Below, piece by piece: positions 25,547 to 32,742 of a stretch of 33,804 nt of DNA. Position 1 is the first letter of the stretch. The number at the start of each line of letters is the position of its first letter. The notes under the pieces were generated by a model, which was not told where the DNA came from, ran no database searches, and saw nothing but the letters and a program-made list of their open reading frames with translations. The translations under genes were made by a program, and so were the position numbers. This stretch comes from Symbiobacterium thermophilum (GTDB taxonomy: Bacteria > Bacillota > Sulfobacillia > UBA995), in contig DYFO01000023.1 of NCBI GenBank assembly GCA_020725145.1, forward strand, positions 1,290 to 35,093, given 5' to 3'.

Positions 25547-26680
25547 TCAGCCGCCCGGACCGAGCCTGCTCAGGTGGTAACGCTCCAGCAGGGTCTTCGC
25601 CCAGGAAAGAGGCCTGCCGGATAGACTGAGGTAGGTCTTGGGCCGGCCCCGGCCGGGAGAAGGGCGTCGTACGAAGCCGAGCCCTCCTCCGGCCCCCAGG
25701 TCGAGGAGGCACAGGTATTCAGAGGTGTAGCGGGCGCACGGGCGTCTGCCCTGCAGCGCGGCGAGGATGTTGGCGGCCGCCGCCCGCCCCTGCTGCTGGG
25801 CCATGCGGCCGGTCTTGGGCCCATCGGAGGCGACGGTGTCGCCCACCACGTACACCTCTTCGTAACGCGAATGCCTGAGGTGGTCGTCGACCGGCACCAT
25901 GCCGTCTTTCCGCAATCCTCCCAGCCCCTTGACCACGGGTTTGCCGCGGTAGGCGGGGATGATCACCAGGAGGTCGGCTTCCAGTTCGGCGCCGTGTTCC
26001 AGGCGAACGCGGTCGGGCTCCACGCGGGTGGCCTGGGTTCCGCCTACAAAGCCTATCCGCCGGCGCCGCAGCACCTCCGCCGCCCGTGCCGAGGTGCTCG
26101 GGCCGCCGAGGGCCAGTGGGGTTTCCTCGTAGGAGTACACCTGGATGGTGGTGCGGCCCCTGAGCCCCCTGCGCGCAAGCTCCGCGTCCAGAAGGAGCGG
26201 GAGTTCGTACACCGGGCAGAGCACCGCTCCCTCGCGTTGCACGCCCACCACCACCGCGCCGCCGTTGAAGCGGGCGATGGCCTCGCGCAGCCTGACGGCG
26301 TCGTCCATCCACAGCAGGGTGTGCATGCGCTCCGGAGCTCCCGGCAGCGCCGACCAGTCGGGGTCTACCCCCGGCGCCAGCACCAGGAAGTCGTAGCGGT
26401 ACTCGCCCTTGCGCCCGACAACGCGCCGCTTCTCGGGGTCGATTTCCTGCGCCGCATCGTGGACGAACTCGAGGTTTCGCCGGGCCAGCGCCGGCGCCAG
26501 CGGCCGGCCTACCTTGCCGGGCTCCCTGAGTCCTACCGCGACGTGGGGCAGGCTCGGGCGGTACACGAAGCGGTCGGTGCCGCTCATCAGGGTGACGCGG
26601 TGGCCGTCCGCCTGCCGTGCCAGAGCGAAGGCGGCGCCCAGACCGCCGTAGCTTCCTCCCACCACCAACACGCGGGCCAT
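25547..26680 (-). CDS. Sulfide:quinone reductase / NDH-2-like flavoprotein
   Basis: A 377-residue FAD-dependent pyridine-nucleotide-disulfide-type oxidoreductase of the SQR/NDH-2/FCSD superfamily. It starts with the FAD-binding motif VLVVGGSYGGLGAAFAL. It then has DFLVLAPGVDPDW, a cysteine in AVLCPVYELPLLLD at the position of the first active-site Cys in SQR-like proteins (RCPPAPYE type), a central strand VEPDRVRLEHG, and the second FAD motif EVYVVGDTVA. A second redox cysteine is not obvious, so sulfide oxidation is uncertain. The start at 26680 has no Shine-Dalgarno; the 33 bases to the divergent start at 26714 must hold both promoters, and leaderless translation is possible. It probably acts at the membrane surface with quinone. 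Confidence 0.83.
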   Translation of the reverse strand: MARVLVVGGSYGGLGAAFALARQADGHRVTLMSGTDRFVYRPSLPHVAVGLREPGKVGRPLAPALARRNLEFVHDAAQEIDPEKRRVVGRKGEYRYDFLVLAPGVDPDWSALPGAPERMHTLLWMDDAVRLREAIARFNGGAVVVGVQREGAVLCPVYELPLLLDAELARRGLRGRTTIQVYSYEETPLALGGPSTSARAAEVLRRRRIGFVGGTQATRVEPDRVRLEHGAELEADLLVIIPAYRGKPVVKGLGGLRKDGMVPVDDHLRHSRYEEVYVVGDTVASDGPKTGRMAQQQGRAAAANILAALQGRRPCARYTSEYLCLLDLGAGGGLGFVRRPSPGRGRPKTYLSLSGRPLSWAKTLLERYHLSRLGPGG

Positions 26681-26713
26681 ACTGGTAGTATGTCCCGGGA
26701 AAGCAGGTGGCCC

Positions 26714-27673
26714 ATGCTTGCCGGAGAAGATAGTCGCGTGCGGCCAACGGTGGTCAGCGCCAGCCGGCGCACCGACATCCCCGCCTTTTACAGCCGGTGG
26801 CTGGTCAACCGGCTGCGGGCCGGATACTGCCTCACCTGCAACCCCTACAACCCCCGCCAGCTTATCCGTACACCGCTGACACCGGACGCGGTGGTGCTGG
26901 CGCTATGGACACGCGACCCCCGACCCCTGCTGCCGCATCTTCCCGAACTGGACTCCCGCGGCTTTCGCTACTACTTCCTTTTCACACTGACCGGCTATCC
27001 ACCGGCCTGGGAGCCGGGCCTTGCCCCCCTGCCGGAGCGGCTGGCCGCCTTCCGGCGCCTGGCCGCCCACGTCGGTCCCCGCCGTGTGCTCTGGCGCTAC
27101 GACCCCATCATCCTGGCTCCCGGACTGGAGCCCGACTACCACCGACGCGTCTTTTCGGATCTGGCTTGCGCCCTCGAAGGCCACACCCACCGCGCGATCG
27201 TGAGCTTCCTGGACCCCTACCCCCGGGTGATGCGACGCCTCCGTGACCTCGGTCCGGTGACCGACGCGGCTTCCTGCCCCGAGGCCCCGGAGCTTTTGGC
27301 CGCGCTCGCCGCCCTCGCCGCCCGCCACGGCATCACCCTGCGCACGTGCGCCGAGAAGCTGGGGTTGGCAGGGCGTTGCCTGGACGATGGGCTGATCGCC
27401 GAATGCTTCGGCCTTGCGGTGGACGCCCGCAAGCATCCCGGCCAGCGGCCGGCCTGCCGCTGCGTGCCCAGCCAAGACGTGGGGGCCTATGACACCTGCC
27501 TGCACGCCTGCCGTTACTGCTATGCCACAAGCGGACCGGCGGCCGCCCGGCGGAATCTGGCCCGGCACGATCCCGAAGCACCGTGGCTCTTGCCCCCGCC
27601 GGTCTCCCTCACCGCGGCAACGGCGAGAGGAGGTCACCCTCCAGCGGGATCCAACCGTCGGCGGCGGCGATGA
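26714..27673 (+). CDS. DUF1848 protein with a CX3CX2C motif
   Basis: A protein of about 319 residues that matches the DUF1848 family: VVSASRRTDIPAFYSRW near the start, CNPYNPRQ, ALWTRDPRPLLPHL, YYFLFTLTGYP, VLWRYDPIIL and, near the end, CRCVPSQDVGAYDTCLHACRYCYA. C262, C266 and C269 form a CX3CX2C motif like the [4Fe-4S] site of radical-SAM enzymes, but at the C-terminus, with another CxC just before it. The family's reaction is not established. The ATG at 26714 has AGGTGG 3-5 bases ahead; an ATG at 26690 is possible but has a poorer site. Its last 65 bases overlap the end of the convergent NYN gene. Confidence 0.85.
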   Translation: MLAGEDSRVRPTVVSASRRTDIPAFYSRWLVNRLRAGYCLTCNPYNPRQLIRTPLTPDAVVLALWTRDPRPLLPHLPELDSRGFRYYFLFTLTGYPPAWEPGLAPLPERLAAFRRLAAHVGPRRVLWRYDPIILAPGLEPDYHRRVFSDLACALEGHTHRAIVSFLDPYPRVMRRLRDLGPVTDAASCPEAPELLAALAALAARHGITLRTCAEKLGLAGRCLDDGLIAECFGLAVDARKHPGQRPACRCVPSQDVGAYDTCLHACRYCYATSGPAAARRNLARHDPEAPWLLPPPVSLTAATARGGHPPAGSNRRRRR

Positions 27674-28955
27674 GGTCCTGGGCGGTGTGACCGGTGACCC
27701 CGGCCACGTGAACCTGCAGTCCCTGCTGGCGTAGCCAGTGCACGAGGTCCAGGAAGTCGCCGTCTCCGGAGGCCAGCACCACCACGTCCAGGCTCTCGGC
27801 GTGCCGCATCATGTCGGTGGCCATGCCCAGGTCCCAGTTGGCCTTGAAGCGGCCGTCGGCGAGCTGCTTGACGGCAAGTGCTCGAACCTCAAACCCGGCG
27901 TGCTCTAGCGCCGTGTGAAAGGAGCGCTGTGCCTGTGTCTCGGGGCCCACCGCCACGTACGCCCGCGCCAGGGTGACCTGGCCGAGCCAACCGCCTCGCT
28001 CCCGCAAGGCCCGGTACTGCACGCGGGCAGCGTGGGCCTGCCGGGCGGAGATGTCCAGGTTGGCCACGTCGGCGAAGATGCCGACGCGCCGCGGGCCCGC
28101 CCGCAGCCGGGCAAGCTCCCGTCTCGCCGCTTCGGTCCGCCCGCGGTCAAGCGCCACGGCGATACCGCCGACCCGGGCGATCAGCTCCTCCACCGCCGCC
28201 TGGTGGCGGTCAAGCCGTTCCTCGAGCCGACGGACGGCCGTCGTCAAGGCCTCAAGGGCGGTCCTGATCTGTGCCTGCTGCTCGCCGGTCCAGGACCGCA
28301 GCCGCGAGAGGTCCCCGCCCAGCCGTTCCAACCCTCGCCCGAGCTCCGCGGCCAGCCGGTCACGCTCACGGGCCTGACGCGAGGCGGCATCTTCCAGCGA
28401 ACGTGCGCTCTGGCGTAGTTGCTTGACCACACGCTCCATGGCGTCGGCGGCCTCGGCGACGGGCGCCGACGCCATGTCCATCAGAAGATCGAGTACCGGT
28501 GCCAGGGGCTCGGTTTGTGAATGCCCAGCCTTATAGCGGGCTAGCTGCTCGCGGCACCATTGAGCGGCGCTGCGCGCAATGCTCTCGCGTTTGTCGGCCA
28601 ATGCGGCCACCAACCGGCGCGCACCCTGCTGGGCGTCGGGTGCGGTCCGTACCCATTCCCACAAGTCCGCGGTTCGCACCTTGCCGATCTCTTCCCGTTC
28701 TGCCTGGGCGGCCGCCGTCATCTCCTGCACAACCTGCTGACCTTCCGGCGACCCGGTACGGACGGCATCCGCCAAGGCGTCGATGAGCTCGTCCCGCGGG
28801 ATCTTATCTATGCGGTGGCCCGGGAAGCTCAATCCCACGCGAGTTGCCAGCTTGGGCAGCATCTTGCCGGGGTAAAGCAGCCCGATCAGAAGCTCGCAGA
28901 GGTCTTCTTCTCGCGCCAGCCGCTTGTGCAGGGAACTGACGACTTGAGTGTTCAT
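27609..28955 (-). CDS. NYN-domain (LabA/PIN-like) ribonuclease with coiled-coil N-terminal part
   Basis: A 448-residue protein with three parts. Residues 1-110 are a helical domain (LHKRLAREEDLCELLIGLLY, LPKLATRVGLSFPGHRID). Residues about 180-280 form a long heptad-rich coiled coil (ERVVKQLRQSARSLEDAASR ... RRLEERLDRHQAAVEELI). Residues about 290-440 are a NYN/LabA-like nuclease domain with the acidic residues in VGIFADVANLD (near 294), WDLGMATDMM and LASGDGDFLDLVHWLRQQG (near 397). NYN/PIN folds cut RNA with a metal held by such aspartates. The ATG at 28955-28953 has AAGGGG and GGAGG directly before it. It is divergent from a small basic protein gene. The architecture suggests an oligomeric, regulated nuclease; a defence role is possible but not shown. 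Confidence 0.83.
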   Translation of the reverse strand: MNTQVVSSLHKRLAREEDLCELLIGLLYPGKMLPKLATRVGLSFPGHRIDKIPRDELIDALADAVRTGSPEGQQVVQEMTAAAQAEREEIGKVRTADLWEWVRTAPDAQQGARRLVAALADKRESIARSAAQWCREQLARYKAGHSQTEPLAPVLDLLMDMASAPVAEAADAMERVVKQLRQSARSLEDAASRQARERDRLAAELGRGLERLGGDLSRLRSWTGEQQAQIRTALEALTTAVRRLEERLDRHQAAVEELIARVGGIAVALDRGRTEAARRELARLRAGPRRVGIFADVANLDISARQAHAARVQYRALRERGGWLGQVTLARAYVAVGPETQAQRSFHTALEHAGFEVRALAVKQLADGRFKANWDLGMATDMMRHAESLDVVVLASGDGDFLDLVHWLRQQGLQVHVAGVTGHTAQDLIAAADGWIPLEGDLLSPLPR

Positions 28956-29031
28956 CCTCCAACCCCTTTCTGTCGGCAGTTGATTCTTTACACGGCGGCG
29001 GGATTTCCTGCCCCCACGGCGGTCCTCCCGA

Positions 29032-29060
29032 CGGCCGGTGTCGGCCGGGTGTGGTATGAT
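29032..29060 (+). promoter_or_regulatory. Extended -10 promoter with an upstream GC dyad
   Basis: TATGAT at 29055-29060 is preceded by TG one base upstream (TGGTATGAT), an extended -10 element, 23 bases before the start of the small gene at 29083. No good -35 is present. Directly upstream is a 16-base dyad, CGGCCG-GTGT-CGGCCG (29032-29047), a possible operator in the divergent region shared with the NYN gene. Confidence 0.45.
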
Positions 29061-29082
29061 CACCCCAAAGGAGGTCGAGGCG

Positions 29083-29259
29083 ATGCCCGCCCGCAGGAAC
29101 TCCATCGGCCAGGCCCGGGGCCTTCTGTACTGGCTGGCCCGGCTACTCGGAGACGTCAAGGCCGTAAGCAGCGGTGACCCGGGGAAGATCGCACGGCGGG
29201 CCGGTCGGCGCGCGGCCGGCAAGCTTGTCGGCCGGGGCATGCGGCGGCTTTTCAAGTAG
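29083..29259 (+). CDS. Small highly basic protein
   Basis: A 58-residue protein with a very strong ribosome site (AAAGGAGGTCGAGG before the ATG at 29083) and an extended -10 promoter close by. Its sequence is rich in Arg, Lys, Gly and Ala (SGDPGKIARRAGRRAAGKLV). It resembles short conserved 'LGDVkAv..G...RiaRRaaGr..Gr....F' proteins found in Clostridia, with no assigned function; binding to nucleic acid is plausible from charge alone. Its last 117 bases overlap, in antisense, the 3' end of the UPF0280 gene. The good translation signals and similarity make it a real gene in my view. Confidence 0.65.
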   Translation: MPARRNSIGQARGLLYWLARLLGDVKAVSSGDPGKIARRAGRRAAGKLVGRGMRRLFK

Positions 29260-29994
29260 GCCGTCGAGCGGGACCAGGGTTATCCTGCCCCAGGCGGCCA
29301 GCGCACCGTCCTTGATCAGCACGGCTCCGGCCAGCCCCGGCACGGCACGGGCTTGCCGCAGGGCTTGCGGCAAGTCGTGCGCGCTCTTGATCAGGTTGCC
29401 CAGCCGCGTGGCGGCGGCGTCGGCCAGCGCGACGTCGCCGGCCACCGCCACCGCCGCGTCGGCACGACCCTGGCTGAACGATCTTCCCATCGTACCGGAG
29501 CTGGTGCAGATCCCCAGCGGGGTGGCCCGGGGATCGATCCGCAGCCCCACCCGCAGCGACAGGGACGACCCGGGGGCGTAGATCCCCACGACCCGGACTC
29601 TTCGGCACCGTAAGAAGACGTCGCCGCCGTTCTCCACCACCACCTCACGGGCCCTGCCCAGAAGCGACCGGCCTACTTGCTGGGCGACGGCACCGGCCAC
29701 CGCCGCCATTGGCCCCACCTCGGCCGCCCGGGCGGCCCGGAACATGGCGCCGACCACGGAGCCGGGCGCTCGCGCTGGTTCGTAAGGCGATAGGGCCGAG
29801 GCGAAGAGGGGGTCCTCCTCCAGCCAGCTTTCTACCTCGTGCCTGGCCCGGCGCAGCGCTTCCAAGGCGTGCCGCACCAGCTCCGGCCGCCAGGACGGTC
29901 GGTCGACCGCGATCCAGAGGTCGCTTTCGCCAAGTTCCAGCTCAAACCACCGCAGTTCCTTGGCAACGACGAGCATCCGGTAACCGTGGCTCAT
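29143..29994 (-). CDS. UPF0280 (COG2122, ApbE-like) homocysteine-synthesis protein
   Basis: A 283-residue protein of the UPF0280 family, distantly related to ApbE flavin transferases. Conserved stretches: VGAMFRAARAAEVGPMAAVA, GAVAQQVGRSLL, VVENGGDVFLRCR, GICTSSGTMGRSFSQGRADA and VALADAAATRLGN. In methanogens the relative MA1715 is genetically linked to homocysteine formation from aspartate semialdehyde and sulfide. The ATG at 29994 overlaps the stop of the DUF39 gene (TGATG) and has GGGGGTGCGGTG ahead. The family core ends near ITLVPLDG; the last 38 residues run antisense through the small basic gene and look like read-through into non-coding sequence. It is the second gene of the riboswitch-controlled operon. 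Confidence 0.88.
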   Translation of the reverse strand: MSHGYRMLVVAKELRWFELELGESDLWIAVDRPSWRPELVRHALEALRRARHEVESWLEEDPLFASALSPYEPARAPGSVVGAMFRAARAAEVGPMAAVAGAVAQQVGRSLLGRAREVVVENGGDVFLRCRRVRVVGIYAPGSSLSLRVGLRIDPRATPLGICTSSGTMGRSFSQGRADAAVAVAGDVALADAAATRLGNLIKSAHDLPQALRQARAVPGLAGAVLIKDGALAAWGRITLVPLDGLLEKPPHAPADKLAGRAPTGPPCDLPRVTAAYGLDVSE

Positions 29995-31226
29995 CACCGC
30001 ACCCCCAGAGGACAGGCCGCGGGGGCCACCGCGCAGAGGCCGCATTCCAGGCATTCGCTTTCCCGCCGGGTCGGCGACGGCCGCGGTACGGGGCTGAAGG
30101 GTTGCAGCCCACGGTCCTGTGGCAGCGGACTTACCGGAGGCCGCAGGGGGAAACGCCCGGCAAGCACCCATTCTTTCAAAAGAGTGGCGATCTCCCGGGC
30201 CCGGGGGTAGCTTGATAGCGAAACGGTCGGCACCCGCTTTCCTTCGAGCTCCACCTCCCCCGACCTGAGCTCGCGGTAGCTCACTCGGCCCAGGGACGGC
30301 CGTGAACGCGAGGGTACCGCGAAATCCAGGATCTCGGTGAAGATCTCGGCGTCGCTCACGCCCACCGCCGCCGCCAGTTCCGCGTCGAGGATGGGAATGG
30401 CCATGCCTACCCCCACGTACAGCGTGGGACCGTAGCCGGGCATGAACGCGGCCCGGAGGTAGCGGGGATGCATCTTCTTGAGGTCGCCGATGAGGGCGAC
30501 CGTGCCCGCGGGCCCCACCGGTACCGCGTTGGGACCCCTTTGCCGCAAGGGGTTATGCTGAGTCCCCTCCCAGGCCACCTGGCCCACGGCTCCCCCGAGG
30601 AAGACGGCAGTGCCGATGCCGACCGTGCGGTAGTGCGGATCGTTCATGAGCGGACTTAGCTGTCCGGCGCTTGAGTAGGTGACGTTGCCCAGACGGGGTA
30701 GCAGGGTGCCCATGTAGGTCCGCAGCACCCTTGGCGAGCTGTTGGCCGCCGCGGCGTAGTTCTGGTAGGCGTTGCGGGGGTTGAACAGGTAGGCCTGGTT
30801 AAGGTGGTCGAGATGGATCCAGCCCTCCAGCCGCCTCCCCGGGTAACAGTCGCTGGCCCGGCTCCAGGCCCGCAGGTGCACGGGCCGGCGCGCGCACAGG
30901 TCCTCGATGACGTGGGCTCCGCCGTAGCCGGCCCGAGAAGAGCGTTCGGTGGCTCCGAGGTAGACGTCAACCGCCGCCAGCCCTCCGTAGGCAGGTACGC
31001 CGTTGAGCAGCACCCGGGTCAGCCTGGTAGGCGGCTCGGCATGCCCGAGGTTCAGGAACGCCCCCGAGGAGCACATGGCACCGAAGGTGGCGCAGGTCAC
31101 CACATCCACCTTCCGAGCCGCCGCCGCGGGGCCGTGCTCCCGCACGAGGGGGATGACCTCCTCCGCGGTGAGCACCACCGCCTCTCCCCGGCGGATGCGG
31201 GCGTTGATCTCCTCGTAGCTTTTCAT
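29994..31226 (-). CDS. DUF39 (COG1900) homocysteine biosynthesis protein
   Basis: A 410-residue DUF39 protein, related to MA1821, which is needed in methanogens to make homocysteine from aspartate semialdehyde and sulfide. Family features: KSYEEINARIRRGEAVVLTA at the start, a conserved cysteine in TCATFGAMCSSGAFLNLGH, LNGVPAYGGLAAVDVYLGAT, NPRNAYQNYAAAANSS and GNVTYSSAGQLSPLMNDPHY. The C-terminus ends with a ferredoxin-like CLECGLC...CPLG, probably ligands for an iron-sulfur cluster; the methanogen system uses a separate ferredoxin-like partner. The ATG at 31226 has GGGGGAAGGC ahead; a start six codons upstream is less likely. A SAM-I riboswitch precedes it, matching its role upstream of methionine. 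Confidence 0.92.
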   Translation of the reverse strand: MKSYEEINARIRRGEAVVLTAEEVIPLVREHGPAAAARKVDVVTCATFGAMCSSGAFLNLGHAEPPTRLTRVLLNGVPAYGGLAAVDVYLGATERSSRAGYGGAHVIEDLCARRPVHLRAWSRASDCYPGRRLEGWIHLDHLNQAYLFNPRNAYQNYAAAANSSPRVLRTYMGTLLPRLGNVTYSSAGQLSPLMNDPHYRTVGIGTAVFLGGAVGQVAWEGTQHNPLRQRGPNAVPVGPAGTVALIGDLKKMHPRYLRAAFMPGYGPTLYVGVGMAIPILDAELAAAVGVSDAEIFTEILDFAVPSRSRPSLGRVSYRELRSGEVELEGKRVPTVSLSSYPRAREIATLLKEWVLAGRFPLRPPVSPLPQDRGLQPFSPVPRPSPTRRESECLECGLCAVAPAACPLGVR

Positions 31227-31266
31227 GTGCCTTCCCCCTTCCACCCCCTCGCCCTGCCCGGGTAAA

Positions 31267-31404
31267 CGAAAAGGCCCCTCCGAGAGAAGAGGCCTTCTTC
31301 CTCTTATCTCTCAGAACCGAGGTTCTGCAGGACTTGGCACCGTGTGGCTTGGGCCACCGGTTGCCGGGCTTCATCGGGCCAGTCCCTCCGCCGCTCTTGA
31401 TAAG
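31267..31404 (-). promoter_or_regulatory. SAM-I (S-box) riboswitch with terminator
   Basis: Read on the minus strand from 31404 the leader has the S-box core in order: CTTATCAAGAG (P1 and start of the aptamer), GGAGGGACTGGCCCGATGAA, GCCCGGCAACC, GGTGCCAAGTCCTGC, and closing TGAGAGATAAG at 31313-31303, where ATAAG pairs with the opening CTTAT. An 11-bp terminator stem follows (31296-31286 with 31281-31271, loop TCTC), then TTCGTTT. With SAM bound, P1 forms and transcription stops; with low SAM the 3' P1 strand can join an antiterminator. It controls the DUF39/UPF0280 operon, 40 bases before the start codon. Confidence 0.95.
31271..31296 (-). terminator. Expression-platform terminator of the SAM-I riboswitch
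   Basis: On the minus strand AAGGCCTCTTC (31296-31286) pairs with GGAGGGGCCTT (31281-31271), with two G-U pairs and a TCTC loop, followed by TTCGTTT. It lies 6 bases after the aptamer closing helix and so can be swapped against an antiterminator. Confidence 0.85.
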
Positions 31405-31432
31405 GGGGTTCACTATAGGTTTATTGGCTGCC

Positions 31433-31461
31433 ATGGTATCAGGGCAGCAGGTTTGTGTCAA
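31433..31461 (-). promoter_or_regulatory. Sigma-A-type promoter of the riboswitch operon
   Basis: On the minus strand a perfect TTGACA -35 (31461-31456) is separated by 17 bases from TACCAT (31438-31433, four of six matches to TATAAT). Transcription would begin near 31426, about 20 bases before the SAM-I aptamer. Confidence 0.75.
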
Positions 31462-31522
31462 TAGGCAGCCCGGTCGTGTCCTTTGGCTCCCTCAGCCAGA
31501 CAATGTTCCCAAGCAAGCCGGC

Positions 31523-31945
31523 TCAACCCGTACTACCCCAGACCCGCAGCTTGTCCTCAACGTACTGAACGATTTCTCCGACCAGAGCAAAGGCCTGGGC
31601 AGCCGCAGCCTCGCCGTAGACATCAGCGGGAATGCCGTCCGGCAATCCGTCAGGATACCGGGTCGGTATGTAGAAGGTGTCGAGGATGGACCAGCGGGGC
31701 AGGCGGTCGGCGAGGTCCGCGTGGATCGCGGAGGCTTCAGTCGCTAGCCGGTGAGTTGATTGGCCGAGCACGGTCTCCTCACCGCTGGCGTAGAGCAGGG
31801 CTTTCAACGCCTTCCCCCCGATTTGCTGGGCCAGGAAGGATGCGAGGTAGTGCGCTCCTTGCTCGGCCAGGCGGCGTGCCCACTTGAGGTCCTCGTGGGC
31901 CTGCCGCAGCCACCGCTGCCCCTCTTCAAGCGGAGACCTCCTCAC
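31523..31945 (-). CDS. HEPN-domain protein (toxin candidate of MNT/HEPN pair)
   Basis: A 140-residue, mostly helical HEPN-domain protein. It shows EEGQRWLRQAHEDLKWARRL at the start (the typical 'A..DL..A..L' helix), ASFLAQQIGGKALKALLYA, and the IPTRYPDGLPDG loop common in this HEPN group. A clear R-x4-6-H ribonuclease motif is not visible, so RNase activity is uncertain. The GTG at 31945 has GAGG 6 bases upstream. It lies 24 bases downstream of the nucleotidyltransferase gene. In studied MNT/HEPN modules the HEPN protein is the toxin and the MNT enzyme silences it by adding AMP groups to a tyrosine. Confidence 0.88.
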   Translation of the reverse strand: MRRSPLEEGQRWLRQAHEDLKWARRLAEQGAHYLASFLAQQIGGKALKALLYASGEETVLGQSTHRLATEASAIHADLADRLPRWSILDTFYIPTRYPDGLPDGIPADVYGEAAAAQAFALVGEIVQYVEDKLRVWGSTG

Positions 31946-31969
31946 GAAACCTCAACCCGCTTCAGCGAT

Positions 31970-32329
31970 TCAGCTGCCGGGTCTCTCATAGAGGACCACC
32001 TCGTCCGCCAGGACGCTTGAGAGAAAGCCGGTGCCCCGCATGGCTTCAAACTCGGCCGGGGTGTAAGCCAGGATGTCCAGGTCCAGGGGAACGCGGAGCA
32101 CAGCGTAGACCAGGCCGTACAGCCGTTGCACGCGGGCTACGAAGGGCTCCTTGCTGTCCAGGATCACCAGGACGTCAAGATCCGTCAGAAGATCGCGCCG
32201 GCCGCGGGCGTAAGAGCCAAACAAGCTGAGCCGGCGCACCTCAGGAAGCGCTGCCAGGGTGCGGCAGACGATGTCCACAGCCGTCTCCAGGCCGTCCACG
32301 TAGTTGCAACGGGCTTGTTTCCGGTCCAT
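31970..32329 (-). CDS. MNT-type minimal nucleotidyltransferase (antitoxin candidate)
   Basis: A 119-residue minimal nucleotidyltransferase of the DNA polymerase beta superfamily. It has the signature LFGSYARGRRDLLTDLDVLVIL (GS-x-ARG with the DxD metal pair) and a third acidic residue in VPLDLDILAYT, so the active site looks complete. The ATG at 32329 has a strong AAGGAGGATC ahead of it. With the downstream HEPN gene it forms a classic two-gene module in which this enzyme neutralises the HEPN partner by nucleotidylation. Base composition here is lower in GC than in the core genes to the left, suggesting acquisition. Confidence 0.92.
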   Translation of the reverse strand: MDRKQARCNYVDGLETAVDIVCRTLAALPEVRRLSLFGSYARGRRDLLTDLDVLVILDSKEPFVARVQRLYGLVYAVLRVPLDLDILAYTPAEFEAMRGTGFLSSVLADEVVLYERPGS

Positions 32330-32365
32330 GCCGATCCTCCTTGGCCCGGTGCCCTCAGCGATTCC

Positions 32366-32395
32366 ATCTTACCCCATGCAGCTTGAGACCTCAAG
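32366..32395 (-). promoter_or_regulatory. Promoter and palindromic operator of the MNT/HEPN module
   Basis: On the minus strand TTGAGG (32394-32389) and TAAGAT (32371-32366) are separated by exactly 17 bases, each matching four of six consensus positions. A perfect palindrome CTTGAG-GT-CTCAAG (32382-32395) covers the -35 box, a good place for autorepression by the toxin-antitoxin complex. The start codon is 37 bases downstream of the -10. Confidence 0.6.
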
Positions 32396-32409
32396 GCAGG
32401 GGAAACGTC

Positions 32410-32651
32410 CTTGAGGGGGCCAACATCAAGCTCAGCTCGGTAGCGAGCGATGTGCTCGGGGTAAGCGGCGGGATGAGGCCATCGAGAAGCTGAGCCGGGA
32501 GATCGGGGAACGAATGCGCCCTTTCGAGGACAGGCTGGTGAACCTGCAGACGATACCCGCGGTGGGCGAGAGAGCCGCTGCGTTCAGCGAAGTTGGCCGG
32601 CGGAAACCTCATGAGCCGTTGGCAGTGCTGACAGGGCTGTCCCCGCGTTGA
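32410..32651 (+). pseudogene. IS110-family transposase remnant
   Basis: A decayed piece from the middle and C-terminal part of an IS110 (DEDD-type) transposase. LEGANIKLSSVASDVLGVSG is followed, after a frame shift near 32460, by KRRDEAIEKLSREIGERMRP and FEDRLVNLQTIPAVGERAAA, where the last part is the 'IPGVG' helix-hairpin motif of IS110 proteins. It continues with FSEVGRRKPHEPLAVLTGLSP and a stop at 32651, where intact proteins carry much more sequence between these motifs. No start, no DEDD core and no ends are recognisable. It sits just upstream of the toxin-antitoxin promoter. Confidence 0.75.
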
Positions 32652-32703
32652 GCGGTGTGCACGCCACGGGCGGCAGTTGGAGGTTTGAAGCAGCCACCAA
32701 AAG

Positions 32704-32742
32704 GCTAGCCATTGAGCCCCGAATATGGTATAACTAGCCATC
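32704..32742 (+). promoter_or_regulatory. Extended -10 promoter and direct repeats at the IS607 left end
   Basis: TATAAC at 32729-32734 is preceded by TGG (extended -10, TGGTATAAC), 9 bases before the resolvase start. CTAGCCAT occurs twice, at 32705-32712 and 32734-32741, as a direct repeat flanking the promoter; such short repeats could be recombinase-binding sites at the left end of the element. Confidence 0.4.

Noticed and set aside
25871-26713. N-terminal extension of the DUF1848 frame
   Set aside because: The frame is open upstream, but this stretch is antisense to the flavoprotein gene; the family start and ribosome site are at 26714.
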